NCBI RefSeq assembly: GCF_003347205.1
Contig: NZ_QQBJ01000008.1
Location: forward strand, 1 to 64,000
Length of the DNA: 64,000 nucleotides
From: Mycolicibacterium moriokaense
GTDB taxonomy: Bacteria > Actinomycetota > Actinomycetes > Mycobacteriales > Mycobacteriaceae
Reading direction: 5' to 3'
The translations under genes were made by a program, and so were the position numbers. Shown piece after piece: positions 7,912 through 16,590 of the stretch (positions are counted from its first letter, which is position 1; each line of letters opens with the position of its first letter). The notes under the pieces are model-generated. The model made no database searches. It worked only from the letters and a program-made list of their open reading frames with translations, and was not told the origin of the DNA.

Positions 7912-9552
7912 TCAGTGCGCCGTGACGGCCTTCTCCGCGCCCACGCCTGTCAGCGCGCGCACTTCGAATTCGGCGTTGATCTCCGGGTCGCCGCGGTCCG
8001 ACGAGGTCAGCGTGCCGACGATGCCGAGGATGAACGCCAGCGGAATCGACACGATGCCGGGGTTGGCCAGCGGGAACCACGCGAAGTCCAGGCTCGGAAT
8101 CATCGCGGTCTTGGCGCCCGACACCGCAGGCGAGAAGACGATCAGCACGATCGTGGTGATCAGCCCGCCGTACATGCTCCACAGCGCGCCGCGGGTGTTG
8201 AACCGCTGCCAGTACAGCGAATACAGGATGGTCGGCAGGTTCGCCGCGGCCGCCACCGCGAACGCCAGCGCCACCAGGAACGCGACGTTTTGTTCGGCGG
8301 CCAGGATGCCCAGCAGGATCGCGAAGGCGCCGAGCACGACGACCGTGATGCGCGAGACCCGCACCTGTTCACTCTCTGTCACCTGATGGTTCTTCATCAC
8401 GCTGGCGTAGATGTCGTGCGCGAACGACGTCGCCGCGGTGATGGTCAGCCCGGCGACCACGGCGAGGATGGTCGCGAACGCCACCGCGGAGATCACCCCG
8501 AGCAGCACCACCCCGCCGAGTTCGAACGCCAGCAGCGGCGCGGCCGAGTTCTGTGCGCCGGGTGCCGCCAGGATCGTGTCGGGGCCGACGAGCGCGGCCG
8601 CGCCGTAGCCGAGCGCCAGGGTGAACAGGTAGAAGGCGCCGATCAGCATGATGGCCCAGACCACCGATCGGCGTGCCTCTTTCGCGGTCGGCACCGTGTA
8701 GAAGCGCATCAGCACGTGCGGTAGACCCGCGGTGCCGAGCACCAGGGCCAGGGCCAGCGAGATGAAGTTGATCTGCGAGGTGAGGCTCGCACCGTATTGC
8801 GCGCCCGGTGCCAGCACGTCGCGCTTGGCCACCGCCTCGTTGGCGGAACCCGATACGGCGGTCTGGGCGGCGCCGAGCATGTCGGAGACGTTCACCCCGA
8901 ACTTGACCAGCACCATGACCGTCATCAACGCCGCACCGCCGATCAGCAAGGCGGCCTTGATGATCTGCACCCACGTGGTGCCCTTCATGCCGCCGATCAG
9001 CACGTAGACGATCATCAGCACGCCCACGACGGCGATCACCACGCCCTGACCGACGTCCCCCGTGACGTTGAGCAGCAATGCCACCAGACCACCCGCACCC
9101 GCCATCTGGGCCAGCAGGTAGAACAGGCACACCACCAGCGTGGTGGCGGCGGCGGCCAGCCGTACCGGGCGCTGTTTGAGACGGAAGCTCAGCACATCGG
9201 CCATGGTGAATTTGCCTGCGTTGCGCAGCAATTCGGCCACCAGGAGCAGCGCGACGAGCCAGGCCACCAGGAAGCCGATCGAATAGAGGAAGCCGTCGTA
9301 CCCGTACACGGCGATGGCGCCGGCGATGCCGAGGAAGCTGGCCGCCGACAGGTAGTCACCTGAGATCGCGATACCGTTCTGCGGTCCCGTGAAAGAACGC
9401 CCCGCGGTGAAGAATTCGGCAGCGGTGGCGTTTCGCTTGCTGGCCCGGATGACGATGTACAGCGTCACCGCGACGAACAGGATGAAGATGCCGATGTTGG
9501 CGACGGGGTTGCCGACGGTGCCGGACTCGGCGGCCAGGACGGTGACATTCAT
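7912..9552 (-). CDS. sodium/solute symporter, cation-acetate (ActP/MctC-like) permease
   Basis: 546 residues with about thirteen membrane helices and the SSS family pattern. FFTAGRSFTGPQNGIAISGDY near residue 45 is characteristic of acetate permeases, as is GTAGLPHVLMRFYTVP near 300. Such proteins import acetate, propionate or pyruvate with Na+ or H+. The ATG at 9552 overlaps the stop of the DUF485 gene (ATGA), the usual arrangement for these two-gene transporters; the longer upstream frame is only a shadow of the DUF485 gene. Confidence 0.9.
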   Translation of the reverse strand: MNVTVLAAESGTVGNPVANIGIFILFVAVTLYIVIRASKRNATAAEFFTAGRSFTGPQNGIAISGDYLSAASFLGIAGAIAVYGYDGFLYSIGFLVAWLVALLLVAELLRNAGKFTMADVLSFRLKQRPVRLAAAATTLVVCLFYLLAQMAGAGGLVALLLNVTGDVGQGVVIAVVGVLMIVYVLIGGMKGTTWVQIIKAALLIGGAALMTVMVLVKFGVNVSDMLGAAQTAVSGSANEAVAKRDVLAPGAQYGASLTSQINFISLALALVLGTAGLPHVLMRFYTVPTAKEARRSVVWAIMLIGAFYLFTLALGYGAAALVGPDTILAAPGAQNSAAPLLAFELGGVVLLGVISAVAFATILAVVAGLTITAATSFAHDIYASVMKNHQVTESEQVRVSRITVVVLGAFAILLGILAAEQNVAFLVALAFAVAAAANLPTILYSLYWQRFNTRGALWSMYGGLITTIVLIVFSPAVSGAKTAMIPSLDFAWFPLANPGIVSIPLAFILGIVGTLTSSDRGDPEINAEFEVRALTGVGAEKAVTAH

Positions 9553-9944
9553 GCCGCGCCGCCTTCCAGTTCCGAGCGGATGGCCTCGGCGCGCGGGTCG
9601 AGTTCGCGATTGGCGAATCGCACGTAGATGAAGGTGATCGCGAAGGTGGTGACGAACTGGCCCAGCCCGATCAGCAGGCCGACGTTGATGTCGCCCCACA
9701 CCTTGGTGGCCATGAAGTCATGGGCGAACGCACCCAGCATCACGTAGAGGGAGTACCAGAGCAGAAACACCGCGGTCATCGGAAAGACGAAGCGGCGCAA
9801 CCTACTCCGCAGTTCTTGAAATTCCGGACTGGCCTGGACGGCGAGGAATTGCTGACCGCTCACAGCCGATGAAGATGCCGCGGGCGGAAGGTCGGTATCG
9901 GACAACGCGGACTCCTGACCTCGATCTGAAATTGTGCGACTCAC
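9549..9944 (-). CDS. DUF485 membrane protein, partner of the acetate-type symporter
   Basis: 131 residues. Two hydrophobic helices (about residues 50-75 and 85-110) carry the DUF485 pattern, with FPMTAVFLLWYSLYV followed by the GLGQFVTTFAITFIY segment and a charged tail. DUF485 genes regularly precede acetate permease genes and are co-translated with them, as here. The start is GTG at 9944. The biochemical role of DUF485 is not established; assembly or gating of the symporter is inferred from co-occurrence. Confidence 0.88.
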   Translation of the reverse strand: MSRTISDRGQESALSDTDLPPAASSSAVSGQQFLAVQASPEFQELRSRLRRFVFPMTAVFLLWYSLYVMLGAFAHDFMATKVWGDINVGLLIGLGQFVTTFAITFIYVRFANRELDPRAEAIRSELEGGAA

Positions 9945-10291
9945 AGCATACTGAGACCTGGCTCACAGAAAAGGGTTCCCGGCCGCGATGGACGCCAAAC
10001 CGCCGACGCGGACTGTTGCAGCGCAGGGCGTGCTGTTCCCTGGCGACTGGCCGATTCCGGCTTTTCGGCGATTACGCCTGCGGCGCTCGGTCGGCACCAT
10101 TTGCTCGTCGGCCAACGCGTCGGTCTCGAGCGCACGTTCTCCGATCGGTGTCGTGGAGCTTCTCCGATCGGTGTCGTGGCGCGTCAAGGAATCGGGCGGT
10201 GTCGGTGCATTTAGAGGCGTTTGAGCGCGGCGCGGTGTGATACTCGTCATAGGTCGACTTATGTCGAGTCCCCGCAGAGAGGCGACAGCTC
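9945..10291. promoter_or_regulatory. divergent intergenic region with direct and inverted repeats
   Basis: This 347-base region lies between the leftward DUF485-symporter pair and the rightward diiron-protein gene, so it must hold both promoters. It contains a 20-bp direct repeat (10137-10156 and 10160-10179, TTCTCCGATCGGTGTCGTGG, period 23) and an inverted repeat TCGAC-TTAT-GTCGA at 10254-10267, only 25 bases before the ATG at 10292. Both look like regulator-binding sites, but no regulator gene adjoins. A ribosome-binding GAGAGG precedes 10292. Confidence 0.55.
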
Positions 10292-11392
10292 ATGACCACC
10301 AAGGACATGTACACCGAGGTGCCCACTCCGTACTCGTGGGAGGTGCCCAGCGCCGGCGACGCGCGCTTCACGTGGGAGTACGACGACGGGCGTGCCCGGC
10401 TGCTGTCGCTGTACCAAAAGGGTAAGGACAAGCAGTGGGATGCGCAGTCGCGGATCGACTGGGCCCAAGACGTCGACCCGATGAACCCGATCGGGCTGCC
10501 CGACGAATTCCATCCGCTCTTCGGCAGCCCGATGTGGGAGGCCGCCGACGAATCGCGCCGCGCCGAGATGCGTCAGCACCAACAGGCCTGGCAGTTCTCG
10601 CAGTTCCTGCACGGCGAGCAGGGGGCGATGGTGTGCGCGGCAAAGATCGTCGAGGTCGTCCCGGACATGGATGCGAAGTTCTACGCGGCCACCCAGACCA
10701 TGGACGAGGCCCGCCACGTCGAGGCGTTCGGGCGATTCCTGCAGGAGAAGATCGGCATGGTCTACCCGATCAACACGAACCTGACCGCATTGCTCGAGGA
10801 CACCCTGCGCGACTCGCGCTGGGACATGCCCTACCTCGGCATGCAGGTGTTGATCGAGGGGCTCGCGCTCGCCGCCTTCGGGGTGCTGCGGGACATGGCG
10901 GCGCCCGAGTCGCTGGCCAAGCAGGTGCTGGCCTACGTCATGCAGGACGAGGCCCGCCACGTCGCCTTCGGTCGGATCTCGCTGAAGGACTATTACTGCG
11001 CGCTGACCGAAGCCGAGCGCGACGAGCGTGAAGAGTTCGTCGTGGACGCCTGCTACCTGATGCGCGATCGGTTCCGCGGCGAGGAGGTCTTCGAGACCCT
11101 CGGCCTCGATGTCCAAGCGTGCGTGGAATGGGTCGACACGTCGCCGCTGATGATCCAGTTCCGGTCGCACCTGTTCAGCCGCATCGTGCCGATCGTCAAG
11201 GACATCGGGTTGTGGGGTGACAAGGTCCAGAAGGCCTTCAGCGACATGGGTGTCCTCGACATGGCCGGCTTCGACATCGAGTCGCTGATGAAGGCCGATG
11301 AGGATCAGGCCGAGGCGCTGGACAAGGCACACGCCGAGATGGCCGAGCGGGCCCTCGAGGTGGACCAGGCGATCGCCGCCGGCACCAGTTGA
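10292..11392 (+). CDS. ferritin-like diiron protein (AurF-type motif pair)
   Basis: 366 residues. Two metal-ligand sets fit the EX28-37DEXRH signature described for diiron N-oxygenases and R2-like proteins: E109 with DEARH at 138-142, and E189 with DEARH at 219-223. Both spacings (28 and 29 residues) fall in the range, so a carboxylate-bridged di-iron four-helix bundle is expected. The protein is widely conserved in mycobacteria, but its substrate is not known to me; oxygenase, oxidase or reductase activity are all possible. It has its own promoter region and no coupled neighbour; a glycosylase-like gene follows 38 bases later. Confidence 0.8.
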   Translation: MTTKDMYTEVPTPYSWEVPSAGDARFTWEYDDGRARLLSLYQKGKDKQWDAQSRIDWAQDVDPMNPIGLPDEFHPLFGSPMWEAADESRRAEMRQHQQAWQFSQFLHGEQGAMVCAAKIVEVVPDMDAKFYAATQTMDEARHVEAFGRFLQEKIGMVYPINTNLTALLEDTLRDSRWDMPYLGMQVLIEGLALAAFGVLRDMAAPESLAKQVLAYVMQDEARHVAFGRISLKDYYCALTEAERDEREEFVVDACYLMRDRFRGEEVFETLGLDVQACVEWVDTSPLMIQFRSHLFSRIVPIVKDIGLWGDKVQKAFSDMGVLDMAGFDIESLMKADEDQAEALDKAHAEMAERALEVDQAIAAGTS

Positions 11393-11430
11393 CGCGCTAC
11401 CGCTACGGTGCGCGGCTTTAGACTGGCGCC

Positions 11431-12009
11431 GTGGCGAAACTGCAGCTAGTTCAGGATCCGGCGGCCGACGCTCTACTGGAGGCCAACCCGTTCGCGTTGC
11501 TGGTCGGCATGTTGCTGGACCAGCAGATCCCGCTGGAGGTGGCGTTCGCGGGCCCGAAGAAGATCGCCGATCGCATGGGCGGCGTCGATGCCCGCGAGAT
11601 CGCCGACTACGACCCGGACAAGTTCGCCGCGCTGTGTGCGGAACGGCCTGCGGTGCACCGGTTTCCGGGCTCGATGGCCAAGCGGATCCAGGCCCTGGCG
11701 CAGATCGTCGTGGACCGCTACGACGGGGATGCCGCCGCGGTCTGGGCCGGCGGTGATCCCGACGGGCCCGAGGTGCTGCTTCGGCTGAAGGAGTTGCCGG
11801 GCTTCGGCGACCAGAAGGCGCGAATCTTCTTGGCGCTGTTGGGCAAACAGTACGGCGTGACGCCGAAGGGTTGGCGCCAGGCCGCGGGCGACTACGGCAA
11901 GGCGGGCTCGCATATGTCCGTCGCCGACATCGTCGACGAGGATTCGCTGGCCAAGGTGCGCTCCTACAAGAAGCAGATGAAGGCGGCCGCGAAGGCAGCC
12001 AAGAAGTAG
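11431..12009 (+). CDS. HhH-GPD-type base-excision DNA repair protein (Rv1156-like)
   Basis: 192 residues. The pattern FALLVGMLLDQQIPLEVAF at about residues 21-39 corresponds to the start of the HhH-GPD glycosylase domain. The helix-hairpin-helix is near 115-130 (LKELPGFGDQKARIF), with a Lys/Ala-rich basic tail. GTG start at 11431. M. tuberculosis Rv1156 is the expected ortholog and lies just before the same Ala/Pro-rich gene pair. No specific lesion can be assigned; an iron-sulfur loop is absent. Confidence 0.8.
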   Translation: MAKLQLVQDPAADALLEANPFALLVGMLLDQQIPLEVAFAGPKKIADRMGGVDAREIADYDPDKFAALCAERPAVHRFPGSMAKRIQALAQIVVDRYDGDAAAVWAGGDPDGPEVLLRLKELPGFGDQKARIFLALLGKQYGVTPKGWRQAAGDYGKAGSHMSVADIVDEDSLAKVRSYKKQMKAAAKAAKK

Positions 12010-12012
12010 CCG

Positions 12013-12675
12013 TCAGAGCGGCGCGCCGTCGAACCGCTCCCTGGTGGCGATCTCGCCGACGGGTTTGCGCGTCAGCTTGCTGAACTGCTTCACCGGCCTG
12101 CCGATCGGCAGCAGCGCGGCGACCGCGTAGTCGTCCGGAATTCCGAGTAGCGCCTTGACGCGTGGCTCCTCGGCCACCGCCGATGTGGTCAGCACGCCGC
12201 CGAAGCCCTCGTTGCGCGCCGCCAGCAGGATGTTCCACACGAACGGGTACACCGACGCGCCGGCGATCAGCCCGATGCGATCCAACTCCTGGTCGAATGC
12301 GGCGACGACGTTGAGGTCGACGCAGACCACCAGCACCACCTCCGCGGTCCGCAGCGGTGATTGCCGCGGAATCTCGACGGCGTCGATCGTCGCGGCGTCG
12401 ACTCCGCACGGCCGCAACGGATTCCACGGCCCCTCGCCGTTGCGTAGCTGGGCGATGTAGCGCCTTGCCCCGGGGATGGTGCAGTCGATCAGCGCCTCAC
12501 GGGTAGCCGCGTCGCGCACGACGATGACGTGGGTGCCCTGCCGGTTGCCGCCGCTGGGCGCGAACCGCGCGTTGTCGAGGATGCGCTCGAGTGTCTCGTC
12601 GGGCAGAGGGTCGCCGGTGTACTCGCGAGCGGCACCGGTGGTGCGCATGACGTCGTATATCTCCATACCGTCCAT
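12013..12675 (-). CDS. nitroreductase family protein
   Basis: About 220 residues, with the FMN-binding nitroreductase pattern ARFAPSGGNRQ near residue 37 and a C-terminal GVLTTSAVAEEP segment. Family members use NAD(P)H to reduce quinones, nitro groups or dehalogenate substrates. The chosen ATG at 12675 leaves room for a divergent promoter with the DUF1059 gene; an upstream GTG (12708) would overlap that gene, and a third candidate ATG lies at 12666. It converges on the HhH-GPD gene with only 3 bases between stops. Confidence 0.8.
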   Translation of the reverse strand: MDGMEIYDVMRTTGAAREYTGDPLPDETLERILDNARFAPSGGNRQGTHVIVVRDAATREALIDCTIPGARRYIAQLRNGEGPWNPLRPCGVDAATIDAVEIPRQSPLRTAEVVLVVCVDLNVVAAFDQELDRIGLIAGASVYPFVWNILLAARNEGFGGVLTTSAVAEEPRVKALLGIPDDYAVAALLPIGRPVKQFSKLTRKPVGEIATRERFDGAPL

Positions 12676-12698
12676 CTTGACTGTGGGATCGTGAACGT

Positions 12699-12845
12699 AT
12701 GAAGACACACCTGAACTGCCCCTGCGGCGAGGCGATCACTGGCACCGACGAGGACGACCTCGTCGAGAAGGCCCAAAAGCACCTGTCCGAGGCGCATCCC
12801 GGCCGCGACTACGACCGGGACGCCATCCTCTTCATGGCCTACTGA
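12699..12845 (+). CDS. DUF1059-type small protein
   Basis: 48 residues, starting MKTHLNCPCGEAI. A CPC motif at residues 7-9 and a later H32 match the short DUF1059 pattern (Cys-x-Cys near the start, then DELVE-x2-A-x2-H-like helix). The role is unknown; metal binding through the Cys pair is possible. It is divergent from the nitroreductase gene with starts 24 bases apart. It is followed immediately by a type A palindromic repeat, its likely terminator. Confidence 0.75.
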   Translation: MKTHLNCPCGEAITGTDEDDLVEKAQKHLSEAHPGRDYDRDAILFMAY

Positions 12846-12863
12846 CCCGCACGGTCAACCTCG

Positions 12864-12931
12864 GTGAGCGTGCGCTGTTGCACGCACCACCGCGGCGTGT
12901 CGTGTGCAGACGCGCACGCTCGCGGTGCCGA
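12864..12931. repeat. dispersed palindromic intergenic repeat, type A, copy 2 (inverted)
   Basis: The reverse complement of this copy aligns with the copies at 157-226 and 37597-37663, sharing TGCACACGACACGCCG. The arms GAGCGTGCG and CGCACGCTCGCGGTG can pair. It fills the gap between the convergent DUF1059 and Ala/Pro-rich genes, as expected of a bidirectional terminator. Confidence 0.75.
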
Positions 12932-12937
12932 GCGGGG

Positions 12938-13939
12938 TCAGGGCACCACCGTCGAGCCGATGGTTGGCATGAACTGGCACTGCTTCTCGGTGGTGGTCAC
13001 CTGGCCGAAGATCGTCGACATGATGCTGCCTGAGCCGGTGTCGACGATGGCCGACAGCGTCGTCGGGCCCTCGGGGTTGATGTCGGAGCGGGGCTTGAGC
13101 GTGGCGCTGCCGGACTTGCCGGTCGTGAGGTTGACCCAGGTGACGTTGAGGGGCAACTTCTGCTCTGCCGCCGGGCCCGGCGTGCCGACCGCGGTGAAAA
13201 CGTAGGCGGTCTGGCCCGCCGCGGGCCCGGGCGACGGGATCTTGGCCGGGCCGGCCACCGAGATCGCCGTCGCCAGCACATTGCCACCGTCCTTCAGGCA
13301 CCCGTTGCTGATCGACGGGTACAGGAAGTCCTGCGTCGGCGGCGCGTCCGGACCGAACTGCGGATTGGCCGCAGCCTCGGGGGCAGGCGCCGCACCGTCC
13401 GGCGCGGGTGCTGCGTCGGGTGCGGGCGCGGGCGGAGCAGCGGCGTCGGGAGCGGGCGGGGGTGCCGCATCGGGTGCCGGTGCGGCCTCGGGCGCCGGTG
13501 CCGGTGCGGCGTCAGGTGCGGGCGCCGGAAGTGCCTCCGGTGCCGGTCCCACCGCATGCGCCGGGTCGACGCCGGCAGGCAGGTGCGCCGTCGCGCCCGG
13601 CGCCGCGCCCGGTGCGGGCACATGCGCGGCGGCCGGTTGCGCGACGAAGCTGTTGACAGCCGACGCCAGGTTCTTCGAGTCCGAGGGTGCCGTGGTGTTC
13701 CCGGTGAACGCCGCCGCGGCCGCCATCAACATCGATGCCGCGTTGTACGGGTCGGCGGCCGCCTTCTGAATCGCCGGACTGATGCTCTGCACCGCCGACA
13801 TGCCCGGCGCCTGCAGCGCGTCGATGGGCAGCGGTGAAGCGGGGTCAGCGTTGGCGGTGCCCGTCACGGCCATCAGCATCGCTGCCGATGAACCGACCAC
13901 GATCACGGCGTTGGCGAACAACTTGCGGTTCGTTGACAT
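12938..13939 (-). CDS. exported Ala/Pro-rich protein (Rv1157c-like)
   Basis: 333 residues. A signal peptide ends near TANADPAS at about residue 32. A central block (about residues 105-200) is composed of APAPDAAP-type repeats that probably extend through the cell wall. The C-terminal 120 residues form a compact domain with two cysteines (NGC near 213 and KQC near 321), which could form a disulfide. The ATG at 13939 has a GGGAGA ribosome-binding site. The position between the HhH-GPD protein and a second Ala/Pro-rich gene before pimE matches M. tuberculosis Rv1157c. Function unknown. Confidence 0.78.
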   Translation of the reverse strand: MSTNRKLFANAVIVVGSSAAMLMAVTGTANADPASPLPIDALQAPGMSAVQSISPAIQKAAADPYNAASMLMAAAAAFTGNTTAPSDSKNLASAVNSFVAQPAAAHVPAPGAAPGATAHLPAGVDPAHAVGPAPEALPAPAPDAAPAPAPEAAPAPDAAPPPAPDAAAPPAPAPDAAPAPDGAAPAPEAAANPQFGPDAPPTQDFLYPSISNGCLKDGGNVLATAISVAGPAKIPSPGPAAGQTAYVFTAVGTPGPAAEQKLPLNVTWVNLTTGKSGSATLKPRSDINPEGPTTLSAIVDTGSGSIMSTIFGQVTTTEKQCQFMPTIGSTVVP

Positions 13940-13983
13940 GGCTCTCCCTGGACTCTCGGTGGCGTGCGGTTGTCGTAGGGGGA

Positions 13984-14571
13984 TCAGGGCAGTGCGCTCA
14001 ACACGCCCGAGGGCAGACCCGGCACCGCCGCGGCAGGAGCGGCAGCGGCGGGTGCGGTCGCGGCCGGTGCTGCGGCCAGCGGTGCCGCCAACGCGGGTGC
14101 GGTCGCCAGCGGAGCGGTGGCCGCTGTGGCGGGTGCCGTCGGCGCGGTCAGGCCCGGCAGCGAAATTCCGCTCGGCAGCAGCGAGGCCAGGCCCGCCGTG
14201 TTGTTCAGCGGCGCCGGAAGAGCCGAGGTGAGCGACGACAGCGCACTGGCCGGCGTGGCCGCGGGGGCAGCGGCCGGCGCGGCGGGCGTCGTCGGGATTT
14301 CGGGCAGTGTCAGCGACGCGGTGGCGCCCGGGGGAGGCGTGGCCGGTGTGGCGGCCGGGGCGGCGGTGCCGGACAGCGCCGACGCGAGGCTCTGCATCAC
14401 CTGCGGTGCGGCGGCGCCCACGCTCGAGAGCTGGGTGAGCAGTTGGGCGCCGGGGTTGACCGGCGGAGCGGGCGCCGGATCGGCCGACGCCGTCGCGCTG
14501 AGGGCCAGTGCCGAGACCGTGCCCGCGGCGGCGAGCATGGTCGACACAAACAGTTTCCGGGTGCGGTTCAT
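13984..14571 (-). CDS. exported Ala/Pro-rich protein (Rv1158c-like)
   Basis: 195 residues. A signal peptide (MNRTRKLFVSTML, cleavage near SATASADPA at about residue 31) is followed by low-complexity Ala/Pro/Leu/Thr sequence with no cysteines. It resembles the 12938-13939 product only in its leader and composition. The two are 44 bases apart and probably cotranscribed. It is divergent from pimE, with about 180 bases between starts. Conservation of this pair beside pimE suggests an envelope role, but no biochemical function can be given. Confidence 0.72.
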   Translation of the reverse strand: MNRTRKLFVSTMLAAAGTVSALALSATASADPAPAPPVNPGAQLLTQLSSVGAAAPQVMQSLASALSGTAAPAATPATPPPGATASLTLPEIPTTPAAPAAAPAATPASALSSLTSALPAPLNNTAGLASLLPSGISLPGLTAPTAPATAATAPLATAPALAAPLAAAPAATAPAAAAPAAAVPGLPSGVLSALP

Positions 14572-14749
14572 GGTTCTCCCAATCGTTGGTTGGCGAAGGC
14601 CTGAAGCCGAAGCTAGCTAGTTACTGCTGTTACTCAAGTGACACGTGTGGCGTTTATCCGACCGTTACTGAGGCGATGGCTTTCGGTGACCGATCGCTAG
14701 AGTCGGTCGCATCGAGGCCACATCCGCGACGACAGTCCCGCGGCTGCCA

Positions 14750-15958
14750 GTGCGATTGGCAGCCGCGGCGCCCTGGGTGCTGTTGATCAGCGTCGCCGCC
14801 CGGCTGGCCTGGACCTATCTGGTGCCCAACGGCGCGAACTTCGTCGACCTGCACGTGTACGTCGGCGGCGCAGGGGCTTTGGATCAACCGGGCACGCTCT
14901 ACGACTACGTCTACGCCGACCAGACGCCCGACTTCCCACTGCCGTTCACCTATCCGCCGTTCGCGGCCGTCGTGTTCTACCCGCTGCACCTGCTGCCGTT
15001 CGGGCTCGTTGCCCTGGCGTGGCAGCTGGGCATCGTCGCCGCGCTCTACGGTGTGGTGCGCATCAGCCAGCGGTTGCTCGTGACGGCCGACGGGTTCGCG
15101 ACGAGCAGGCGCGCCGCGATGCTGTGGACAGCCGTCGGCATCTGGCTGGAACCGCTGCGCAGCACGTTCGACTACGGGCAGATCAACGTGCTGCTGGTGC
15201 TGGCCGTGCTTTATGCCGTCTACAGCAATCGGTGGTGGCTGTCGGGGCTGCTGGTGGGGCTGGCGGCCGGGGTGAAGCTGACACCCGCGGTCAGCGGGTT
15301 GTATTTCCTGGGCGCGCGTCGCTGGGCGACGGTGGTGTTCTCGGCGGTGGTGTTCTTCGCGACGATCGCCGTGTCGGCGCTGGTGGTCGGGGATCAGACT
15401 CGCTACTACTTCACCGAACTGCTCGGCGACGCGAGCCGCGTGGGTCCGATCGGTACGTCGTTCAACCAATCGTGGCGCGGCGGCATCTCGCGGATCCTCG
15501 GTCACGACGCCGGTTTCGGGCCGATCGTGGTGACGGGGATCGTAGTCACCGCCGTGCTGGCCGTGCTGGCGTGGCGAGCGCTCGACGGCGACGACCGGCT
15601 GGGCCGGATCGTGGTGGTATCGCTGTTCGGGCTGCTGCTGTCGCCGATCTCGTGGACCCACCACTGGGTGTGGGTGCTGCCGTTGATGATGTGGCTGCTG
15701 CACGGCCCGCTGCGGGAACGGCTGGGCGCCCGCATTCTGGGATGGGGCTGGCTGGCGCTGACGATCATCGGCGTGCCGTGGCTGCTCAGCTTTGCCCAGC
15801 CGACGATCTGGGTGATCAGCCGGCCGTGGTGCCTGGCGTGGGCAGGGTTGATCTACATCGTGGCGACGCTGGTGACGCTGGGGTGGGTCGCCACGACCGG
15901 GCCTAGCCTTCGACGATCCCGTCGATCTCCTTCGCCATCTGCACGTCCTTGTCGGTGA
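14750..15958 (+). CDS. pimE: polyprenol-phosphate-mannose-dependent mannosyltransferase PimE
   Basis: 402 residues with about ten membrane helices, matching the GT87 glycosyltransferase PimE, which adds an alpha-1,2-mannose from polyprenyl-phosphate-mannose to Ac1PIM4 to give Ac1PIM5 on the periplasmic face. The first extracytoplasmic loop has [11 protein letters not shown] at residues 30-40, whose aspartate is the candidate catalytic residue of a GT-C enzyme. GTG at 14750 is the only conventional start; the frame stays open another 63 bases upstream to a TGA at 14687 without ATG, GTG or TTG. The last 56 bases overlap the convergent pterin dehydratase gene. Gene order (Rv1158c, Rv1159, Rv1159A, Rv1160) supports the name. 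Confidence 0.9.
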   Translation: MRLAAAAPWVLLISVAARLAWTYLVPNGANFVDLHVYVGGAGALDQPGTLYDYVYADQTPDFPLPFTYPPFAAVVFYPLHLLPFGLVALAWQLGIVAALYGVVRISQRLLVTADGFATSRRAAMLWTAVGIWLEPLRSTFDYGQINVLLVLAVLYAVYSNRWWLSGLLVGLAAGVKLTPAVSGLYFLGARRWATVVFSAVVFFATIAVSALVVGDQTRYYFTELLGDASRVGPIGTSFNQSWRGGISRILGHDAGFGPIVVTGIVVTAVLAVLAWRALDGDDRLGRIVVVSLFGLLLSPISWTHHWVWVLPLMMWLLHGPLRERLGARILGWGWLALTIIGVPWLLSFAQPTIWVISRPWCLAWAGLIYIVATLVTLGWVATTGPSLRRSRRSPSPSARPCR

Positions 15959-16187
15959 TACCACCTTCGGAATGCGTGACGAGCGCGAAAGTCACTGTTC
16001 GCCAACGGATATCGATGTCGGGATGATGGTCCTTCTGCTCGGCGTGCTCGCCGACGCGACGCACGGCGTCAATGCCGTCGAGGAACGCGGGAAACTTGAC
16101 CGACCTGCGTAGTGCTCCGTCCTTGCGTTCCCACCCGTTGAGGTCGGGCAGTGTGGCGTCCACTTGTTCGTCCGATAACACGGCCAT
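15903..16187 (-). CDS. pterin-4-alpha-carbinolamine dehydratase (PCD/DCoH family)
   Basis: 94 residues, the usual PCD length. The active-site motif [11 protein letters not shown] is at residues 47-57, followed by the [15 protein letters not shown] strand-turn typical of the fold. The family dehydrates 4a-hydroxytetrahydropterin in pterin recycling, though many bacteria carry it without an aromatic amino acid hydroxylase; its role in mycobacteria is uncertain. The 3' end overlaps the end of pimE. It corresponds to Rv1159A in M. tuberculosis. Confidence 0.88.
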   Translation of the reverse strand: MAVLSDEQVDATLPDLNGWERKDGALRRSVKFPAFLDGIDAVRRVGEHAEQKDHHPDIDIRWRTVTFALVTHSEGGITDKDVQMAKEIDGIVEG

Positions 16188-16337
16188 TTCTTACGCCCCT
16201 TTCGCTCGTCGAATCGATCCGCTTCCAGTGTCGGTTACCCAATTCCGCGGACGCCACGGTCCAGTTGAGAAACTCGTGACTTTCCGCGCGGTTCGGCGAT
16301 ACCGTCGACGGTGGTGGAACTATCGAGAGGTAACACC

Positions 16338-16451
16338 ATGGCCGATGCCAAGCAGGGCGGTTACGACCCGAAGAAGGGCGGCAAGTTCGCCCCGACCACC
16401 AAGGCGAAGCCGCCGCCACCCCCGCGGCCCGGGCACAACAAGAACAAGTAA
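16338..16451 (+). CDS. 37-residue Lys/Gly/Pro-rich basic protein
   Basis: A short frame (MADAKQGGYDPKKGGKF...HNKNK) with a GAGAGG ribosome-binding site eight bases before the ATG. It has ten lysines, a five-proline run and no hydrophobic segment, so it is probably cytosolic or nucleic-acid associated. It sits alone between the leftward pterin dehydratase gene and mutT2. Codon third positions are nearly all G or C, as in neighbouring genes, which supports translation. Function unknown. Confidence 0.6.
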   Translation: MADAKQGGYDPKKGGKFAPTTKAKPPPPPRPGHNKNK

Positions 16452-16590
16452 CTCCTGACTGACCGGGCGTCGATTTTGCAGCCAGGGCCGCGATCCGGAA
16501 ACCGGCACAGCCCTGTGCGCAATATCGCGGTGAGTGCGTCGATGGCGCGTCACTGACACGGCCACCACGGCCGGTATAGCGTCAGCCGCG

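Noticed and set aside
10259-12427. Long leftward frame of about 720 codons opposite the diiron and HhH-GPD genes
   Set aside because: It is the shadow of two well-supported rightward genes in high-GC DNA; its translation is Arg-rich without motifs.
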